Notes: generated by a model not told the origin, from the sequence alone. Shown: positions 9,007 to 18,572, numbered from the stretch's first letter. The stretch: DNA of 64,000 nucleotides from Terrimonas ginsenosidimutans (GCF_022012415.1 NZ_JAKLTR010000018.1:62001-126000); one strand, 5' to 3'. A program made the numbers and translations.

Positions 9007-9111
9007 TGGGTATTTTTTAAATAAGATGGCGTAACAGATCTGCCTGAACCTGTGGTTATGAACATCAGACAGCCATGGCATAGTTTTTCGCCACTATAGA
9101 AAACGAGAAAA

Positions 9112-9510
9112 ATGGAAATCAAGCGAAATGAAGCGACGATGAATCGTCCAGACGGAGACCGGGTGATCGATGCTCCTTATGTGTTTGTGGATATCCCGGC
9201 GGTGATAGATCAGATCAGGCGGGAGAAGGCGTGGGAAAAGAATGACCGTAACGGTATCACTGTTTTTAAGTCATCGGAACTCTCGCTGGTGGTGACGGCC
9301 TTACAGGCGTCAGCGGTCCTCGATCATAATAATGTGCAGGCGCATATGACAATGCAGGTGGTAGAAGGGGACGCCCGTGTTACTACAGCTGATGGTGATG
9401 TGGATATGAAGAGTGGCAATATCATCGCCTGTCATCCGGGGGTACCGCATACCGTACAGGCGATCACCGACGTGATCCTGCTGATCACGATCTACAATCA
9501 TATGCACTGA
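9112..9510 (+). CDS. Small cupin-domain protein
   Basis: A 132-residue single-domain protein. Residues about 70-128 fit a cupin barrel: AHMTMQVVEGDARVTTADGDVDMKSGNII for the first motif and CHPGVPHTVQAITDVILLITI for the second, with the histidine of GVPH as a possible metal ligand. The first motif lacks the full HxH pattern, so metal binding is doubtful. Proteins like this often act as small sugar or stress binding modules. It converges with the CheB gene, with only 16 bp between their ends. Confidence 0.75.
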   Translation: MEIKRNEATMNRPDGDRVIDAPYVFVDIPAVIDQIRREKAWEKNDRNGITVFKSSELSLVVTALQASAVLDHNNVQAHMTMQVVEGDARVTTADGDVDMKSGNIIACHPGVPHTVQAITDVILLITIYNHMH

Positions 9511-9526
9511 CCTGTGGACAGATCGT

Positions 9527-10108
9527 TCAGGCGAGCCGGAGAATGAACTGCATGATCTCATCCTTGCGCAGTACATGATCTGCCTTGCCCTGAAGCAATG
9601 CCTGTTCAGGCATATAGCGCACCTCGGCTTCTTCCGGAGAGTGTACGACGCTGATACCGGAATGGCTTCGTACATAATTCAATCCGTCTGCGCCATCGGC
9701 ATTTGCGCCGGAAAGTAATATGCAAACCAGCCTGTTGCCAAACACATCTGCACCCGATCTGAATGTGACATCAATGCTGGGGCGGCTGAAGTTGATCTTC
9801 TCTGAATAATCCAGGGAAAAGCTGCTCTCGTCTTCAAACAATGTATGGTAATCCGGCGGGCACACATACACACATCCTTTTTCGATCGGTTCTTTATCTT
9901 CAATTTCTTTTACGGTCAGTGTGGTTTTGGTTGCCAGTAATTCTGCAAGCCGTGAGATTCCCTGAGGATCACGGTGGAGAACGATCAGGATCGGTATATC
10001 AAAGTCAGGCGGACAGTTTCCCAGCAAATAAAAGACTACCTGCAGGCTGCCAGCCGAACCTCCGATAATGATCATCGAGGGACGGGAGTTTACTTGATCT
10101 TTCGCCAT
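9527..10108 (-). CDS. CheB-type methylesterase domain protein, no receiver
   Basis: A 193-residue protein consisting only of the CheB methylesterase/deamidase domain. The catalytic triad is visible: serine 18 in IIIGGSAGS, histidine 45 in IVLHRD, and an aspartate in LLSGANADGADG. In chemotaxis this enzyme removes methyl groups from receptor glutamates; here there is no N-terminal receiver, so it must be controlled in another way. It overlaps CheR by 19 bp and is the last gene of a five-gene signalling operon that has no CheA, CheW or flagellar gene nearby. Confidence 0.92.
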   Translation of the reverse strand: MAKDQVNSRPSMIIIGGSAGSLQVVFYLLGNCPPDFDIPILIVLHRDPQGISRLAELLATKTTLTVKEIEDKEPIEKGCVYVCPPDYHTLFEDESSFSLDYSEKINFSRPSIDVTFRSGADVFGNRLVCILLSGANADGADGLNYVRSHSGISVVHSPEEAEVRYMPEQALLQGKADHVLRKDEIMQFILRLA

Positions 10109-10923
10109 ATCTTTTCTCTTCCGATGATCTGTTTATAATTGGGTGCTATGCTGGAGAAGCGGATATTTTCTTTTGTACCCAGTGCGAGAAAGCCGTTGAA
10201 TTCAAGACTGTCATCAAATAGCTTCAGCACGCGATTCTGAAGATCTTTATTAAAATAGATCAATACGTTCCTGCAAAAGATCAGCTGGAATGAATTGAAA
10301 GAAAAATCTGTCACCAGATTATGTTGCGCAAAAATTATCTTTTCACTTAGCCGGGAATCAAAGCTGGCGAAGTGATAGTTCGCGGTGTAGTAAGACGAGA
10401 AGTCCTGTGTTCCTCCGGCAAGCATATAGTTCCTTGAATACTGCTGCATCTGGCTCAGGGGGAAGATCCCTTTTCTTGCTTTAGCTAATGCTGCCGGATT
10501 CATATCCGTAGCATATAAAAGCGATTTATGGAGCAACCCCGCTTCTTTCAGCAGTATCGCCATTGAGTATACTTCTTCCCCGGTGGCGCATCCCGCGTGC
10601 CACACTTTAATGAATGGATAAGTAGCCAGTACCGGTATGATATTATTGCGAACGATCTTATAAAATGCGGGATCACGCAGCATTTCTGTAACGGTGACGC
10701 TGATCTCTTCCACCACATGTGCAAAGTATGCCGGGTCTGTCCGCACGCGATAGCGCAATTCGGCAAAGCTTGAAAGCTGGTCGATGGTGATCAGTCTTTC
10801 TATGCGCCGTCTGAAGGAAGCCCTTGAATAATCGCTGAAATCATATCCATGTGTGAGATGGATATCATTGATCAGGAGCGTCAGGTCTTCTTCTGTGATC
10901 TGTATATCGGATGGTTTGTCCAA
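10090..10923 (-). CDS. CheR-type protein-glutamate methyltransferase
   Basis: A 277-residue methyltransferase. The N-terminal helical CheR domain (DFSDYSRASFRRRIERL) is followed by the AdoMet-binding fold with VWHAGCATGEEVYSMAI at about residue 107, YATDMN for the ribose contact, and FCRNVLIYF near the end of the core. CheR methylates receptor glutamates. It has no pentapeptide-tethering tail. The start of the CheB gene lies inside its last codons, so the opposing enzymes are co-translated. Their substrate may be one of the sensor kinases upstream rather than a chemoreceptor, which is an inference. Confidence 0.92.
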   Translation of the reverse strand: MDKPSDIQITEEDLTLLINDIHLTHGYDFSDYSRASFRRRIERLITIDQLSSFAELRYRVRTDPAYFAHVVEEISVTVTEMLRDPAFYKIVRNNIIPVLATYPFIKVWHAGCATGEEVYSMAILLKEAGLLHKSLLYATDMNPAALAKARKGIFPLSQMQQYSRNYMLAGGTQDFSSYYTANYHFASFDSRLSEKIIFAQHNLVTDFSFNSFQLIFCRNVLIYFNKDLQNRVLKLFDDSLEFNGFLALGTKENIRFSSIAPNYKQIIGREKIWRKIK

Positions 10924-10930
10924 GTCCGGA

Positions 10931-11302
10931 TCAGTTTAAATACCGTGTCAGTGTTTTTAATAACAACTCGACATCGATAGGTTTTGAAATATAAGCGTCT
11001 GCGCCGGCTTCAAGGCATTTTTCCTGGTCGCCTTTCATTGCCTGGGCGGTAACAGCCACGAGCGGCAGCGAGCGCAGGCTGTCGTGTGCACGGATGACAG
11101 AAATGGCCTGGTAGCCATCCATCTCCGGCATCATCATATCCAGCAGCACGAGACCAATATCGGTATCACGCAACAGGATAGCAATGCCTTCCTCAGCACT
11201 GTTCGCTGAAGCTGTTGTGAATCCCTTTGCACGGAGAGTGGCCACCAGTGCAAAGATGTTTTTAGGATCATCATCCACTACGAGTATTTTCTTTCCCGCC
11301 AT
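10931..11302 (-). CDS. Single-domain response regulator
   Basis: A 123-residue stand-alone receiver. Acidic residues DDD at 10-12, the phosphoacceptor aspartate 55 in LLDMMMPEMDG, the threonine of VAVTAQA and the lysine of YISKPID are all present. There is no output domain, so it probably relays phosphate or binds a partner such as CheR or the hybrid kinase. It lies 7 bp upstream of the CheR start and 11 bp after the giant hybrid kinase. Its sequence is close to the third receiver of that kinase (MDMMMPEMDGYETI), suggesting duplication within the operon. Confidence 0.92.
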   Translation of the reverse strand: MAGKKILVVDDDPKNIFALVATLRAKGFTTASANSAEEGIAILLRDTDIGLVLLDMMMPEMDGYQAISVIRAHDSLRSLPLVAVTAQAMKGDQEKCLEAGADAYISKPIDVELLLKTLTRYLN

Positions 11303-11313
11303 CGCTTGTATAT

Positions 11314-14300
11314 TTATTTTTTAGCAGTGCTGTCATAGAGCCAGATCCTCAGCAGCGAGATCAACTGATCAAGATCTACGGGCTTGGATATATAATCGGA
11401 TGCGCCGGCCTGAATACATTTCTCTCTGTCTCCCGTCATTGCTTTGGCTGTTACCGCAATGATCGGCAGATTTTTCCATTTCGGATGTTTACGGATCCGT
11501 GTGATGGTCTCATAGCCGTCCATTTCGGGCATCATCATATCCATCAGGATGATATCTGTATCGGGATTTTTTTCGAGCGACGCCAGTGCTTCTTTACCAT
11601 CAATCGCCGCCATTACCTCCATCTGGTGTTGCTCCAGTGCACGGGTAAGGGAGAAGATATTGCGGACATCATCATCAGCGATCAGTACTTTTTTTGTTCG
11701 CAATACTTCCGAAAGCGGTTGTGATTTTCCTGTTTTGATACTGTCTTTCTGTTTGCTTTCTTCCATCAGGTGTAAGAACAGCGATACTTCGTCAAGGATC
11801 CGGCGATAGGAGTGAGCTGTTTTCACCACTATTGAATCAGCGTATTTCTTGATCCGTGCTTCTTCACTGCGGGAAAGACTCTTACCTGTGAAGATGATCA
11901 CGGGAATATTCTCCATTCCTTTGCTGATCTTCAGCGCTTCCAGTGTTTCGTAAGCGTTGATATCCGGGATCCCCATATCGAGTATTACACAGTCTACTTC
12001 ATTTTTCTGCAATGACTCAAGGCCGGTATCTACCTTGTTGGAGATGACCGAGCTGATTTGGTGTGTGCCGAGGAAGTAAGAAAGTGCTTCGGCGTGCTTG
12101 CTGTTATCTTCAATGATCAGCACTTTTTTAGAATCCTTCTGGAGGTAGAATTCGATCTTGCGGAAGATATTATCCATCCGCTCGAAAGCCATTGGTTTAT
12201 TGATAAAGTCGATGGCCCCGCTCAGCAGGCTCTGCTTCTTTACTTCGAATGACGACATGATATGGACGGGGATGTGACGTGTAAGCTTATCCGCTTTTAA
12301 TTCCGCCATTACCTCCCAGCCACTCCTGACCGGCAATTGGATGTCCAGCAGGATGCCGATGGGTCTGAACTGCCTGGCCAGTTCAATGCCGTGATCACCA
12401 CGGACAGCGATCAATCCTTTATATCCCTTTTTCCTGGTAAACTCCAGTAAGGCATTTGCAAATGGTGTATCATCTTCGATGATCAGGATCACCTTATCAT
12501 TTTCTCCAAGTGAATCCCTGTCGTCAGGAATTGGTTCCGGGATCTGCAAAGCAATGTACTGCCCTGATGAAGGCGCAGGTGAGACTGTCGCCGGCTGGAT
12601 GATCTCTTCTGTAACGTCTTCCGTTATTTCAATTTCTCTTGCAGCTGCTTCTTCCGCAGCCTGTTTGCTTTTCGGGATTGAAAGTGTGAATGTACTTCCC
12701 TCACCGGATGCGCTTTCAAGTTTGATATCACCTTTCAGGAGAACGGCAAGCTGACGGCTGATGGAGAGGCCCAATCCTGTACCACCATATTTTCTGCGTG
12801 TAGAACCATCTGCCTGCTGAAAAGCTTCAAAGATCAATTGCTGTTTTTCTGAAGCAATGCCGATACCGGTATCTTTTACTTTAATTTCCAGGTAATCGTT
12901 GCGGTCAGGAGAATTAAGAATGCTTACTTCCACGAAGCCTTCAGTCGTAAACTTGATCGCGTTTGAAGCAAGGTTCTTGATGATCTGCTCAAGACGGAGT
13001 TTATCTGTTTCAATGGCAACCGGAGCTTCTTTTTCGAGTTGTATGGTGAAGCGGATCTTCTTTTCATCTGCGATGGGAGCGAAGGTCATATTGATATCGC
13101 GGGCGATCTCTTCGAGTGCAACGGTTTCATACTCCAGCTCCATTTTACCTGACTCGATCTTCGACAGGTCGAGGATGTCGTCTATCAGCAACAACAGGCT
13201 ATTGCCGGAACTTTGGATCACTTTTGCAAACTCGACCTGGTCAGGGCGGAGATTGCTGTCATTATTTTCTCCGAGCAATCTCGACAACAATAAGATCGAG
13301 TTGAGTGGTGTACGCAGTTCGTGGGACATGTTTGCAAGAAACTCAGATTTGTATTTAGCGTTCAATGCAAGCTCTTCTGATTTCTTCTGGATCTCGATGT
13401 TACGGCTGACAACGAGTTCGTTTTTCTCTTCCAGGAGTTTTGAACGTTCCTGCAATTCCTGGTTTGCTTCTGTCAATTCTTCCTGCTGTACTTTCAATTC
13501 TTCTTCTGAAGCCTGGAGTTTTTCTGCCTGTGCTTCGAGTTCTGTATTGAGGCTTTCCAGTTCGCTGTGTTGGGCCTGCAGCTCTTCCGATTGTGCCTGT
13601 GTTTCTTCCAGCAGTTCCTGCAGTTTTGCACGGTTCACGGAAGTATTAAGACTGATGCCGATATTATGGCTGACTGATTTAAGATAGTCCAGCGTCTTTT
13701 CGTCATAGCTGTGAATGGAACCTAATTCAATAACAGCTTTTACCCTGTTCTCAAAGAAGACGGGGATCGCGATAATGTTTTTAGGTTTTAGCTCGCCTGC
13801 GCCGAACGAGATGAGGAAGTCATCAGCAGAGATATTCTGTGTGAGGATCTCTTTTCTGTTTTGTGCGCATTGGCCGATAATTCCTTCACCGATGGAGATG
13901 CGCTCATTTTTTCCATCAGGCTTATAGGCATATCCTCCTTTCAACACCAGGGTTCCGTCTGCTTCTGAATGATAGAATGCGCCGACCTGGCTGTTGGTAT
14001 ATTCTGCCAGTTGGCCGATGATCGAAGCGCAAAGCGTGTATACATCTTTTTCTCCGGCCATGTGATCGTTCAGTTGGGAGATGCCTCTTTGCAGCCATTC
14101 TCTTTCCCCAAGTTCGGTGAATGACTGATCAAGGGAATTGGCCATTGCATTCAGCGCGGTGGAGATCTCTCCCAGGTTATCGTTCTGTTCTACATTCAGC
14201 CTGATCTTGTATTGTCCTTTGGAAATATCGCTGGCGATGCGTTTGATGATGTCTATGCGTTGTGATATTTCAATGTCTTTTTTCTGAAGGGCATCTGCGA

Positions 14301-14919
14301 GTTTGATCTTATCCTTGAAGTTCTCGCTTACTTTTCTGTAGAAATAGATCGTGATGAAAAGGGCAATGAGCGCAGCGATGATAATGATCACCGGGGTGAA
14401 GCTGGAGAATGCGTTGAGGCTTGCCGTACGTTCAGCCAGGAGATTGGTCTCGACGGTTTGCATCTCATTGATCATGATCCGTGCGCTGTCCATGACAGCT
14501 TTGCCGAGTACAAGCTCGGGTTTGTTTATTTCTTTACTCTTGACAGACTCGTCCAGTATATCGAATCTTGCGGCAAGGGTATTCCGGAGACGGGTGAGTT
14601 TTTCCTGCTGCAACGGGTTGTCTGTCGTTAATGAGCCCACCGTATCAAGCGCCAGCATCGATTTGTCTGCGGCATCCCAATACGGATCGAGGAAGACAGA
14701 ATCTCCGGTCACGAGATAGCCACGCTGACCAGTCTCCGCATCTTTTGCGTAGGAGATAGCGTTTTCCAGTTGCTTCAGGACTGCATTGGTATGATTGACT
14801 TCGCCTGAACTATAGATCAGATTGCGGATGCTGATATAAGAGGCCGCTGACGTAGCGATCAGTATCAGCAATGAGAGTCCGAATCCGGCCTGCAAAGCTT
14901 TAATGTGGTTGGGTTGCAT
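11314..14919 (-). CDS. Giant hybrid histidine kinase: CHASE3, HAMP, GAF, kinase and three receivers
   Basis: A 1201-residue inner-membrane sensor. An N-terminal membrane segment (about 10-30) and a second one (about 175-195) enclose a CHASE3-like helical domain with AKDAETGQRGYLVTGD. HAMP (about 200-255), GAF (about 275-420) and a long glutamine/glutamate coiled coil (about 425-520) follow. The kinase core has the H-box SHELRTPLNS near residue 530, the N-box NLASNAIKFT and the G-box KYGGTGLGLSIS. Three receivers with intact aspartates lie near residues 858 (LLDIQLP), 981 (ILDMGIP) and 1126 (LMDMMMPEMDG). The cytosolic output probably passes to the adjacent single receiver and the CheR/CheB pair. 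Confidence 0.93.
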   Translation of the reverse strand: MQPNHIKALQAGFGLSLLILIATSAASYISIRNLIYSSGEVNHTNAVLKQLENAISYAKDAETGQRGYLVTGDSVFLDPYWDAADKSMLALDTVGSLTTDNPLQQEKLTRLRNTLAARFDILDESVKSKEINKPELVLGKAVMDSARIMINEMQTVETNLLAERTASLNAFSSFTPVIIIIAALIALFITIYFYRKVSENFKDKIKLADALQKKDIEISQRIDIIKRIASDISKGQYKIRLNVEQNDNLGEISTALNAMANSLDQSFTELGEREWLQRGISQLNDHMAGEKDVYTLCASIIGQLAEYTNSQVGAFYHSEADGTLVLKGGYAYKPDGKNERISIGEGIIGQCAQNRKEILTQNISADDFLISFGAGELKPKNIIAIPVFFENRVKAVIELGSIHSYDEKTLDYLKSVSHNIGISLNTSVNRAKLQELLEETQAQSEELQAQHSELESLNTELEAQAEKLQASEEELKVQQEELTEANQELQERSKLLEEKNELVVSRNIEIQKKSEELALNAKYKSEFLANMSHELRTPLNSILLLSRLLGENNDSNLRPDQVEFAKVIQSSGNSLLLLIDDILDLSKIESGKMELEYETVALEEIARDINMTFAPIADEKKIRFTIQLEKEAPVAIETDKLRLEQIIKNLASNAIKFTTEGFVEVSILNSPDRNDYLEIKVKDTGIGIASEKQQLIFEAFQQADGSTRRKYGGTGLGLSISRQLAVLLKGDIKLESASGEGSTFTLSIPKSKQAAEEAAAREIEITEDVTEEIIQPATVSPAPSSGQYIALQIPEPIPDDRDSLGENDKVILIIEDDTPFANALLEFTRKKGYKGLIAVRGDHGIELARQFRPIGILLDIQLPVRSGWEVMAELKADKLTRHIPVHIMSSFEVKKQSLLSGAIDFINKPMAFERMDNIFRKIEFYLQKDSKKVLIIEDNSKHAEALSYFLGTHQISSVISNKVDTGLESLQKNEVDCVILDMGIPDINAYETLEALKISKGMENIPVIIFTGKSLSRSEEARIKKYADSIVVKTAHSYRRILDEVSLFLHLMEESKQKDSIKTGKSQPLSEVLRTKKVLIADDDVRNIFSLTRALEQHQMEVMAAIDGKEALASLEKNPDTDIILMDMMMPEMDGYETITRIRKHPKWKNLPIIAVTAKAMTGDREKCIQAGASDYISKPVDLDQLISLLRIWLYDSTAKK

Positions 14920-14934
14920 AGGTGAAAAAACGTA

Positions 14935-16401
14935 TTAGGAAAGTTGTTTTTTAAAAGGGATGGTGAAATGGAAGGTCGATCCTTTTCCGGGTTCGCTATT
15001 TACGCCAAAGCTTCCATCATGCCGCTGTATGATCTCTGAACAGATATACAGTCCGAGGCCCATGCCCTGGAAATGCGGTGCTGCGCCCTGTGCCCGGTAG
15101 AATTTCCGGAACAGGTTCTTCTGTTCATCTTTTGGAATGCCAATGCCAAAATCCGTTACAGCAAAATGAACATGCTGATCATCTGCGCGGGTTTCGATAA
15201 CGATCTTTTTTTCTTTGGGTGAATACTTGATCGCGTTTGAGATGAAGTTGGTGATCACTTGCTCAAGCCTGATCTCGTCACCATATACCAGTGTTTCCGT
15301 GGTTCCATGATGATCGAGATGATAATCAGGATGATTCTGTTTCGTCATTTCCAACTGGCTTTTGAGCATTGCATCAAAGTCAAATTCCTTCTTATTGAAT
15401 TCGAGCTTACCGCTCTGGATTTTGGATATGTCAAGCAGGTCGGTGATCAGGCTGTTGAGCTTGCTTACCTGCGTAAGGGCCCTGTCTACATATGGTTTGT
15501 ATTGCGAATTATCTTTTGATTCGCGTTCAAGCAATTGGATATATGCTTTGATGCTCGTTAGGGGCGTTTTCAGTTCATGACTTGCGATGCTGAGGAATTC
15601 ATCTTTTCTTCGGCTGGCCTGCTTCTGGTCTTCAATATCTGTGAAGGTGCCGGCCCATTTCACGATGGTATCATTCTCCAATACGGGAACAAGGCGTAGC
15701 AAATGGTACCTGTAGTCTGTTCCTGCAATCCTTTTCAACCTGGTTTCAAGTTCAACAGGCTTCTGCAAAGCAATGGCCTTGATGACCTCTTCCTGTATAT
15801 CTATGTCTTCCGGGTGCACCGGTGGAAAGTGACCTGGGGAAGTCGAGTATTCCAGCCAGCGGTGATTGGTGAACTCCAGTGTTCCGTCAGTCCGGATGGT
15901 AAAAGCTATCTGCGGAATGGATTCAAGTATAGAGCGAAGTTCCGCAGCTTTTTCACTGGTTTCCCTTTCTGCTTTTTTCCTGTATTCCACTTCAACAACA
16001 AGGTTGTCATGCATCTCATTCAGCTTGCGGCTTTGTTCATACAGCCGGTAAAGCGTTTTTACTTTCAGCAGCAGGATATCAGGATCGATGGGCTTGGTGA
16101 TATAATCTACACCGCCAGAAGAATAACCGCGTGTGATATATTTCTTGTCTGTATTGGCGGCGGTTAAAAAAATGATGGGGATGTCTTTGGACTTGCTGTA
16201 GCCGGAGATAGATTCAGCTACTTCAAATCCATCCATGCCGGGCATCTGCACATCAAGGATGATAAGCGCATAATTATGCGCAAGTATTTTTTTCAAAGCT
16301 TCTTCACCACTAAGGGCGGTGTCCACAGGGAACGAGTGAAGGGTAAGCAATGCCTTTAATGAGTAAATGTTCTCCGGTTTGTCGTCAACAATAAGAATCA
16401 T
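14935..16401 (-). CDS. Receiver-PAS-histidine kinase hybrid
   Basis: A 488-residue soluble kinase. An N-terminal receiver (residues 1-120, aspartate in IILDVQMPGMDGF) is joined by a coiled coil to a PAS domain (about 155-265, IPQIAFTIRTDGTLEFTNHRW and LVPVLENDTIVKWAGTFTDI). The kinase core has the H-box ASHELKTPLTS at about 275, NFISNAIKYS, and MGLGLYICSEI. It lacks membrane segments, so it may be activated by phosphotransfer to its own receiver. It is the first gene of the signalling operon and ends 15 bp before the giant kinase. Confidence 0.92.
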   Translation of the reverse strand: MILIVDDKPENIYSLKALLTLHSFPVDTALSGEEALKKILAHNYALIILDVQMPGMDGFEVAESISGYSKSKDIPIIFLTAANTDKKYITRGYSSGGVDYITKPIDPDILLLKVKTLYRLYEQSRKLNEMHDNLVVEVEYRKKAERETSEKAAELRSILESIPQIAFTIRTDGTLEFTNHRWLEYSTSPGHFPPVHPEDIDIQEEVIKAIALQKPVELETRLKRIAGTDYRYHLLRLVPVLENDTIVKWAGTFTDIEDQKQASRRKDEFLSIASHELKTPLTSIKAYIQLLERESKDNSQYKPYVDRALTQVSKLNSLITDLLDISKIQSGKLEFNKKEFDFDAMLKSQLEMTKQNHPDYHLDHHGTTETLVYGDEIRLEQVITNFISNAIKYSPKEKKIVIETRADDQHVHFAVTDFGIGIPKDEQKNLFRKFYRAQGAAPHFQGMGLGLYICSEIIQRHDGSFGVNSEPGKGSTFHFTIPFKKQLS

Positions 16402-17014
16402 AAGAAACTCCGGGGTGATCGAGTAGTGATAAATCGGTTATTATGCTTAAATAGAATCAGTGAAAGTACTAAAAAAGGGCCGAACTATTGTGTTGAGAAT
16501 GAATTTCCTATCGATGAAACATGTCTACAATATGGGGAATATTTTCCCCTGAGACCCGCCGGGTCAGTAGCAGATTCAACAGGTAAATATATGGGTGGTT
16601 TAGCTGAGCGGGAAACAGCAGCAGGTCTTTTTGATCTAAAGAAGCTGTGGCCCCCGAAAAACTGTCGGGAGAATTGGGTGAAGGGTGGAAATGGGAGGTG
16701 AGCAGCTTCAAACCCCGTGGAGTTCGGCAATTTCTCCCCGGATCCTCCTCATTGCTTCCTCTTTGCCTTCCCGGATCCTCCTCTGTTCGTCTCCGAAAAC
16801 CGGCAAGCCAAAGAGGAGTATTCAGATAATGTGAAAAGAAGGTGAAGAGGTGATAACTCAGCCGGTTGGTAAGAAACAAAATCAGTGTGGGTAAGCCGCG
16901 GATTGGCGGGCACGTATCGCAATGACTGCCGGGTACCGGGAAGAATGAGCTGAAACGCTTTGACACCGGATGATCTTTTTGCCTCGGTTGCGGCTCTGTT
17001 CAGGCGTTGCAAAT
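16402..17014. other. 613-bp intergenic region without a supported gene
   Basis: The region lies between the start of the signalling operon and the end of a LacI gene, both on the minus strand. Open frames exist on both strands, but none has recognisable protein features and they overlap each other. A direct repeat CCCGGATCCTCCTC occurs twice between 16737 and 16787. The operon promoter should be in the first 100 bp next to 16401, but I see no good TAnnTTTG box there. Confidence 0.5.
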
Positions 17015-18022
17015 TTACTTTGGGGCCGATGACTTCCGTGCATTGATGAAAGATGGAAGGATCTGTTTTTTTTCAGAAGGGATCAATACTTTCTTGTCGA
17101 TGAGTTTGAAGAGGATCTTGGCGGCTTCTTCCCCGATCTCCCTTGCTGGTTGTACAATAGTGGAGAGTGGGGGATCGAACAATGCGGTTGATGCGGAATT
17201 GGAGAAGCTGATTATTTTCAATTTGCCCGGGACGGAGATCTTTAGCTCCTGGCAAACTTCGTAAGCATTCACGGCAAGTTTCTCAACGGCTGCAAAGATG
17301 CCGTCCGGCCGCTGTTTTTGCTGCAGGAGTTTCCTGATCAGTATGCGGTTGCTTTCATCATCATTGCTGCATTCTATTGTGGTAGCCGTTACCTGCCGGT
17401 GCTTTTTCAGGGCATCCTGTAACCCCTGTTTTCTGCGGCTGCTGATAGAGAGGCCTTCGGCGAGTGACAGGAAGGCGATATGCCTGCATCCGCCGGCGAG
17501 TAAATGTTCGGTGGCCTTCCGTGCAGCGGTTACATCGTCTGTTGTAACGGAAGGAATAGCGGCGGATTCGTACACGCGATCGAAGGACACCAGCGGTACG
17601 CCTGCGTGTACGTATTCATCCAGGTGATCAAAGTTCTTCGTGTTGTTTGATATGGAGATCAGCAGGCCGTCAACCCGTCCATTGCGGAGTAATTGCAGGA
17701 TACTTTTTTCGCGGTCGAAATTCTCGTGCGTGATATAGATCAGTACGTGATACCCTTTTTGCTGGGCGACGAGCTCAATGCCGTTCATTGCCTGCGAAAA
17801 GAAATTGTTCTCAATTTCCGGAACGATCACCGCAATGGTCTTACTCTTGCTCTGCCGGAGGCTGCTCGCGAAGGGGTTTGGCTCGAAACCCAGCTCAGCG
17901 GCCAGTTTTTTCACCCTTTCCTTTGTGTCCGCACTGATCTCATGACTGTCACGCAGTGCACGGGAGACAGTGGAGGGGGCCAGGTTGAGGGCTTTTGCGA
18001 GTTGTTTGAGGTTGACGCTCAT
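17015..18022 (-). CDS. LacI-family transcriptional regulator
   Basis: A 335-residue regulator with a standard LacI head (VNLKQLAKALNLAPSTVSRAL, then LGFEPNPFASSLRQSKSKTIAVIVPEI) and an effector-binding core (GLLISISNN, VPLVSFDRV, IISFSNSASTALFDPPLST). It shares domain order and many positions with the regulator at 4977-6011 but is a different paralog. No carbohydrate gene is adjacent: a tRNA lies upstream and a featureless gap downstream. It may act at a distance; the palindrome at 8834-8849 is one possible target. A near-consensus -7 box (CATCTTTG) lies about 25 bp upstream of the start. Confidence 0.9.
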   Translation of the reverse strand: MSVNLKQLAKALNLAPSTVSRALRDSHEISADTKERVKKLAAELGFEPNPFASSLRQSKSKTIAVIVPEIENNFFSQAMNGIELVAQQKGYHVLIYITHENFDREKSILQLLRNGRVDGLLISISNNTKNFDHLDEYVHAGVPLVSFDRVYESAAIPSVTTDDVTAARKATEHLLAGGCRHIAFLSLAEGLSISSRRKQGLQDALKKHRQVTATTIECSNDDESNRILIRKLLQQKQRPDGIFAAVEKLAVNAYEVCQELKISVPGKLKIISFSNSASTALFDPPLSTIVQPAREIGEEAAKILFKLIDKKVLIPSEKKQILPSFINARKSSAPK

Positions 18023-18139
18023 GGTAATTCATTCTCTGCGGAACCTTGCAAAGATGCGGATTAACGGTTGTACTTCAATTATTCCGGGGTATTTGCAAAG
18101 TTTTTAAGAAAATGATTTCCAACTTATAGTTAGAACCTT

Positions 18140-18147
18140 TATTTTTG
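18140..18147 (+). promoter_or_regulatory. Possible -7 box for tRNA-Met
   Basis: TATTTTTG matches the Bacteroidota -7 consensus TAnnTTTG, 68 bp upstream of the tRNA. I see no clear TTG-containing -33 element at the expected distance. Confidence 0.35.
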
Positions 18148-18215
18148 CCGCCCGTTTGATGGTATAAAAAATACCTTTCTGTGGTACGTAAGGTATCATG
18201 GGTCAACCGGAAAAA

Positions 18216-18289
18216 GCCGGGGTAGCTCAGCTGGTTAGAGCATCGGATTCATAACCCGAAGGTCGGCAGTTCAAGTCTGCTCTCCGGTA
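18216..18289 (+). tRNA. tRNA-Met (CAT), elongator type
   Basis: A 74-base cloverleaf. The acceptor arm GCCGGGG pairs with CTCCGGT with two G-T pairs; the D arm is GCTC-AGCTGGTTA-GAGC; the anticodon loop is TTCATAA with the anticodon CAT at 18250-18252; the T arm is GGCAG-TTCAAGT-CTGCT. The discriminator is A and CCA is not encoded. The paired first acceptor base argues against an initiator tRNA, and the body is unlike the usual tRNA-Ile(CAT), so elongator methionine is the best call. Confidence 0.92.
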
Positions 18290-18290
18290 C

Positions 18291-18330
18291 AAAGCCCAAA
18301 ATATTGGTTTCCAGTATTTTGGGCTTTTTT
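18291..18330 (+). terminator. Intrinsic terminator after tRNA-Met
   Basis: A 17-bp stem (AAAGCCCAAAATATTGG with CCAGTATTTTGGGCTTT, one G-T pair) closes a three-base loop and runs into a T-tract. It starts directly after the tRNA. Confidence 0.9.
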
Positions 18331-18511
18331 AGTTATACTGCGGCTAGGTAATTCACCCGATTTGGCCTCTGTAATATGATATTATTGGATTGAAATCCCT
18401 AATTATCATAAGAGTTTTCTGGTCGGGATATAACCGGCCATCAAACAGCCATTAAAAGATAGCGGATAAGTTGTGTTAGGCTATTGGAGAACCGACTGTA
18501 GTCTGACGATC

Positions 18512-18542
18512 TTTGTTAGAGTTATATCTCCATTAACCTTTG
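18512..18542 (+). promoter_or_regulatory. Possible promoter of the VOC protein
   Basis: TTTG (18512-18515) and TAACCTTTG (18534-18542) are separated by 18 bp. The second element is a -7 box with one extra base. It lies 30 bp upstream of the start at 18573. Confidence 0.4.
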
Positions 18543-18572
18543 TACTTTTCATCCAGCTAAATCAGGAAGCAT

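Noticed and set aside
16426-16966. Open frames on both strands in the gap before the second LacI gene
   Set aside because: They overlap each other, contain the CCCGGATCCTCCTC direct repeat and show no protein features.
18216-18289. Initiator tRNA or tRNA-Ile(CAT) instead of elongator Met
   Set aside because: The first acceptor pair is present (G-T), unlike initiator tRNA, and the anticodon stem and D arm resemble elongator methionine tRNAs rather than the lysidine-type isoleucine tRNA.
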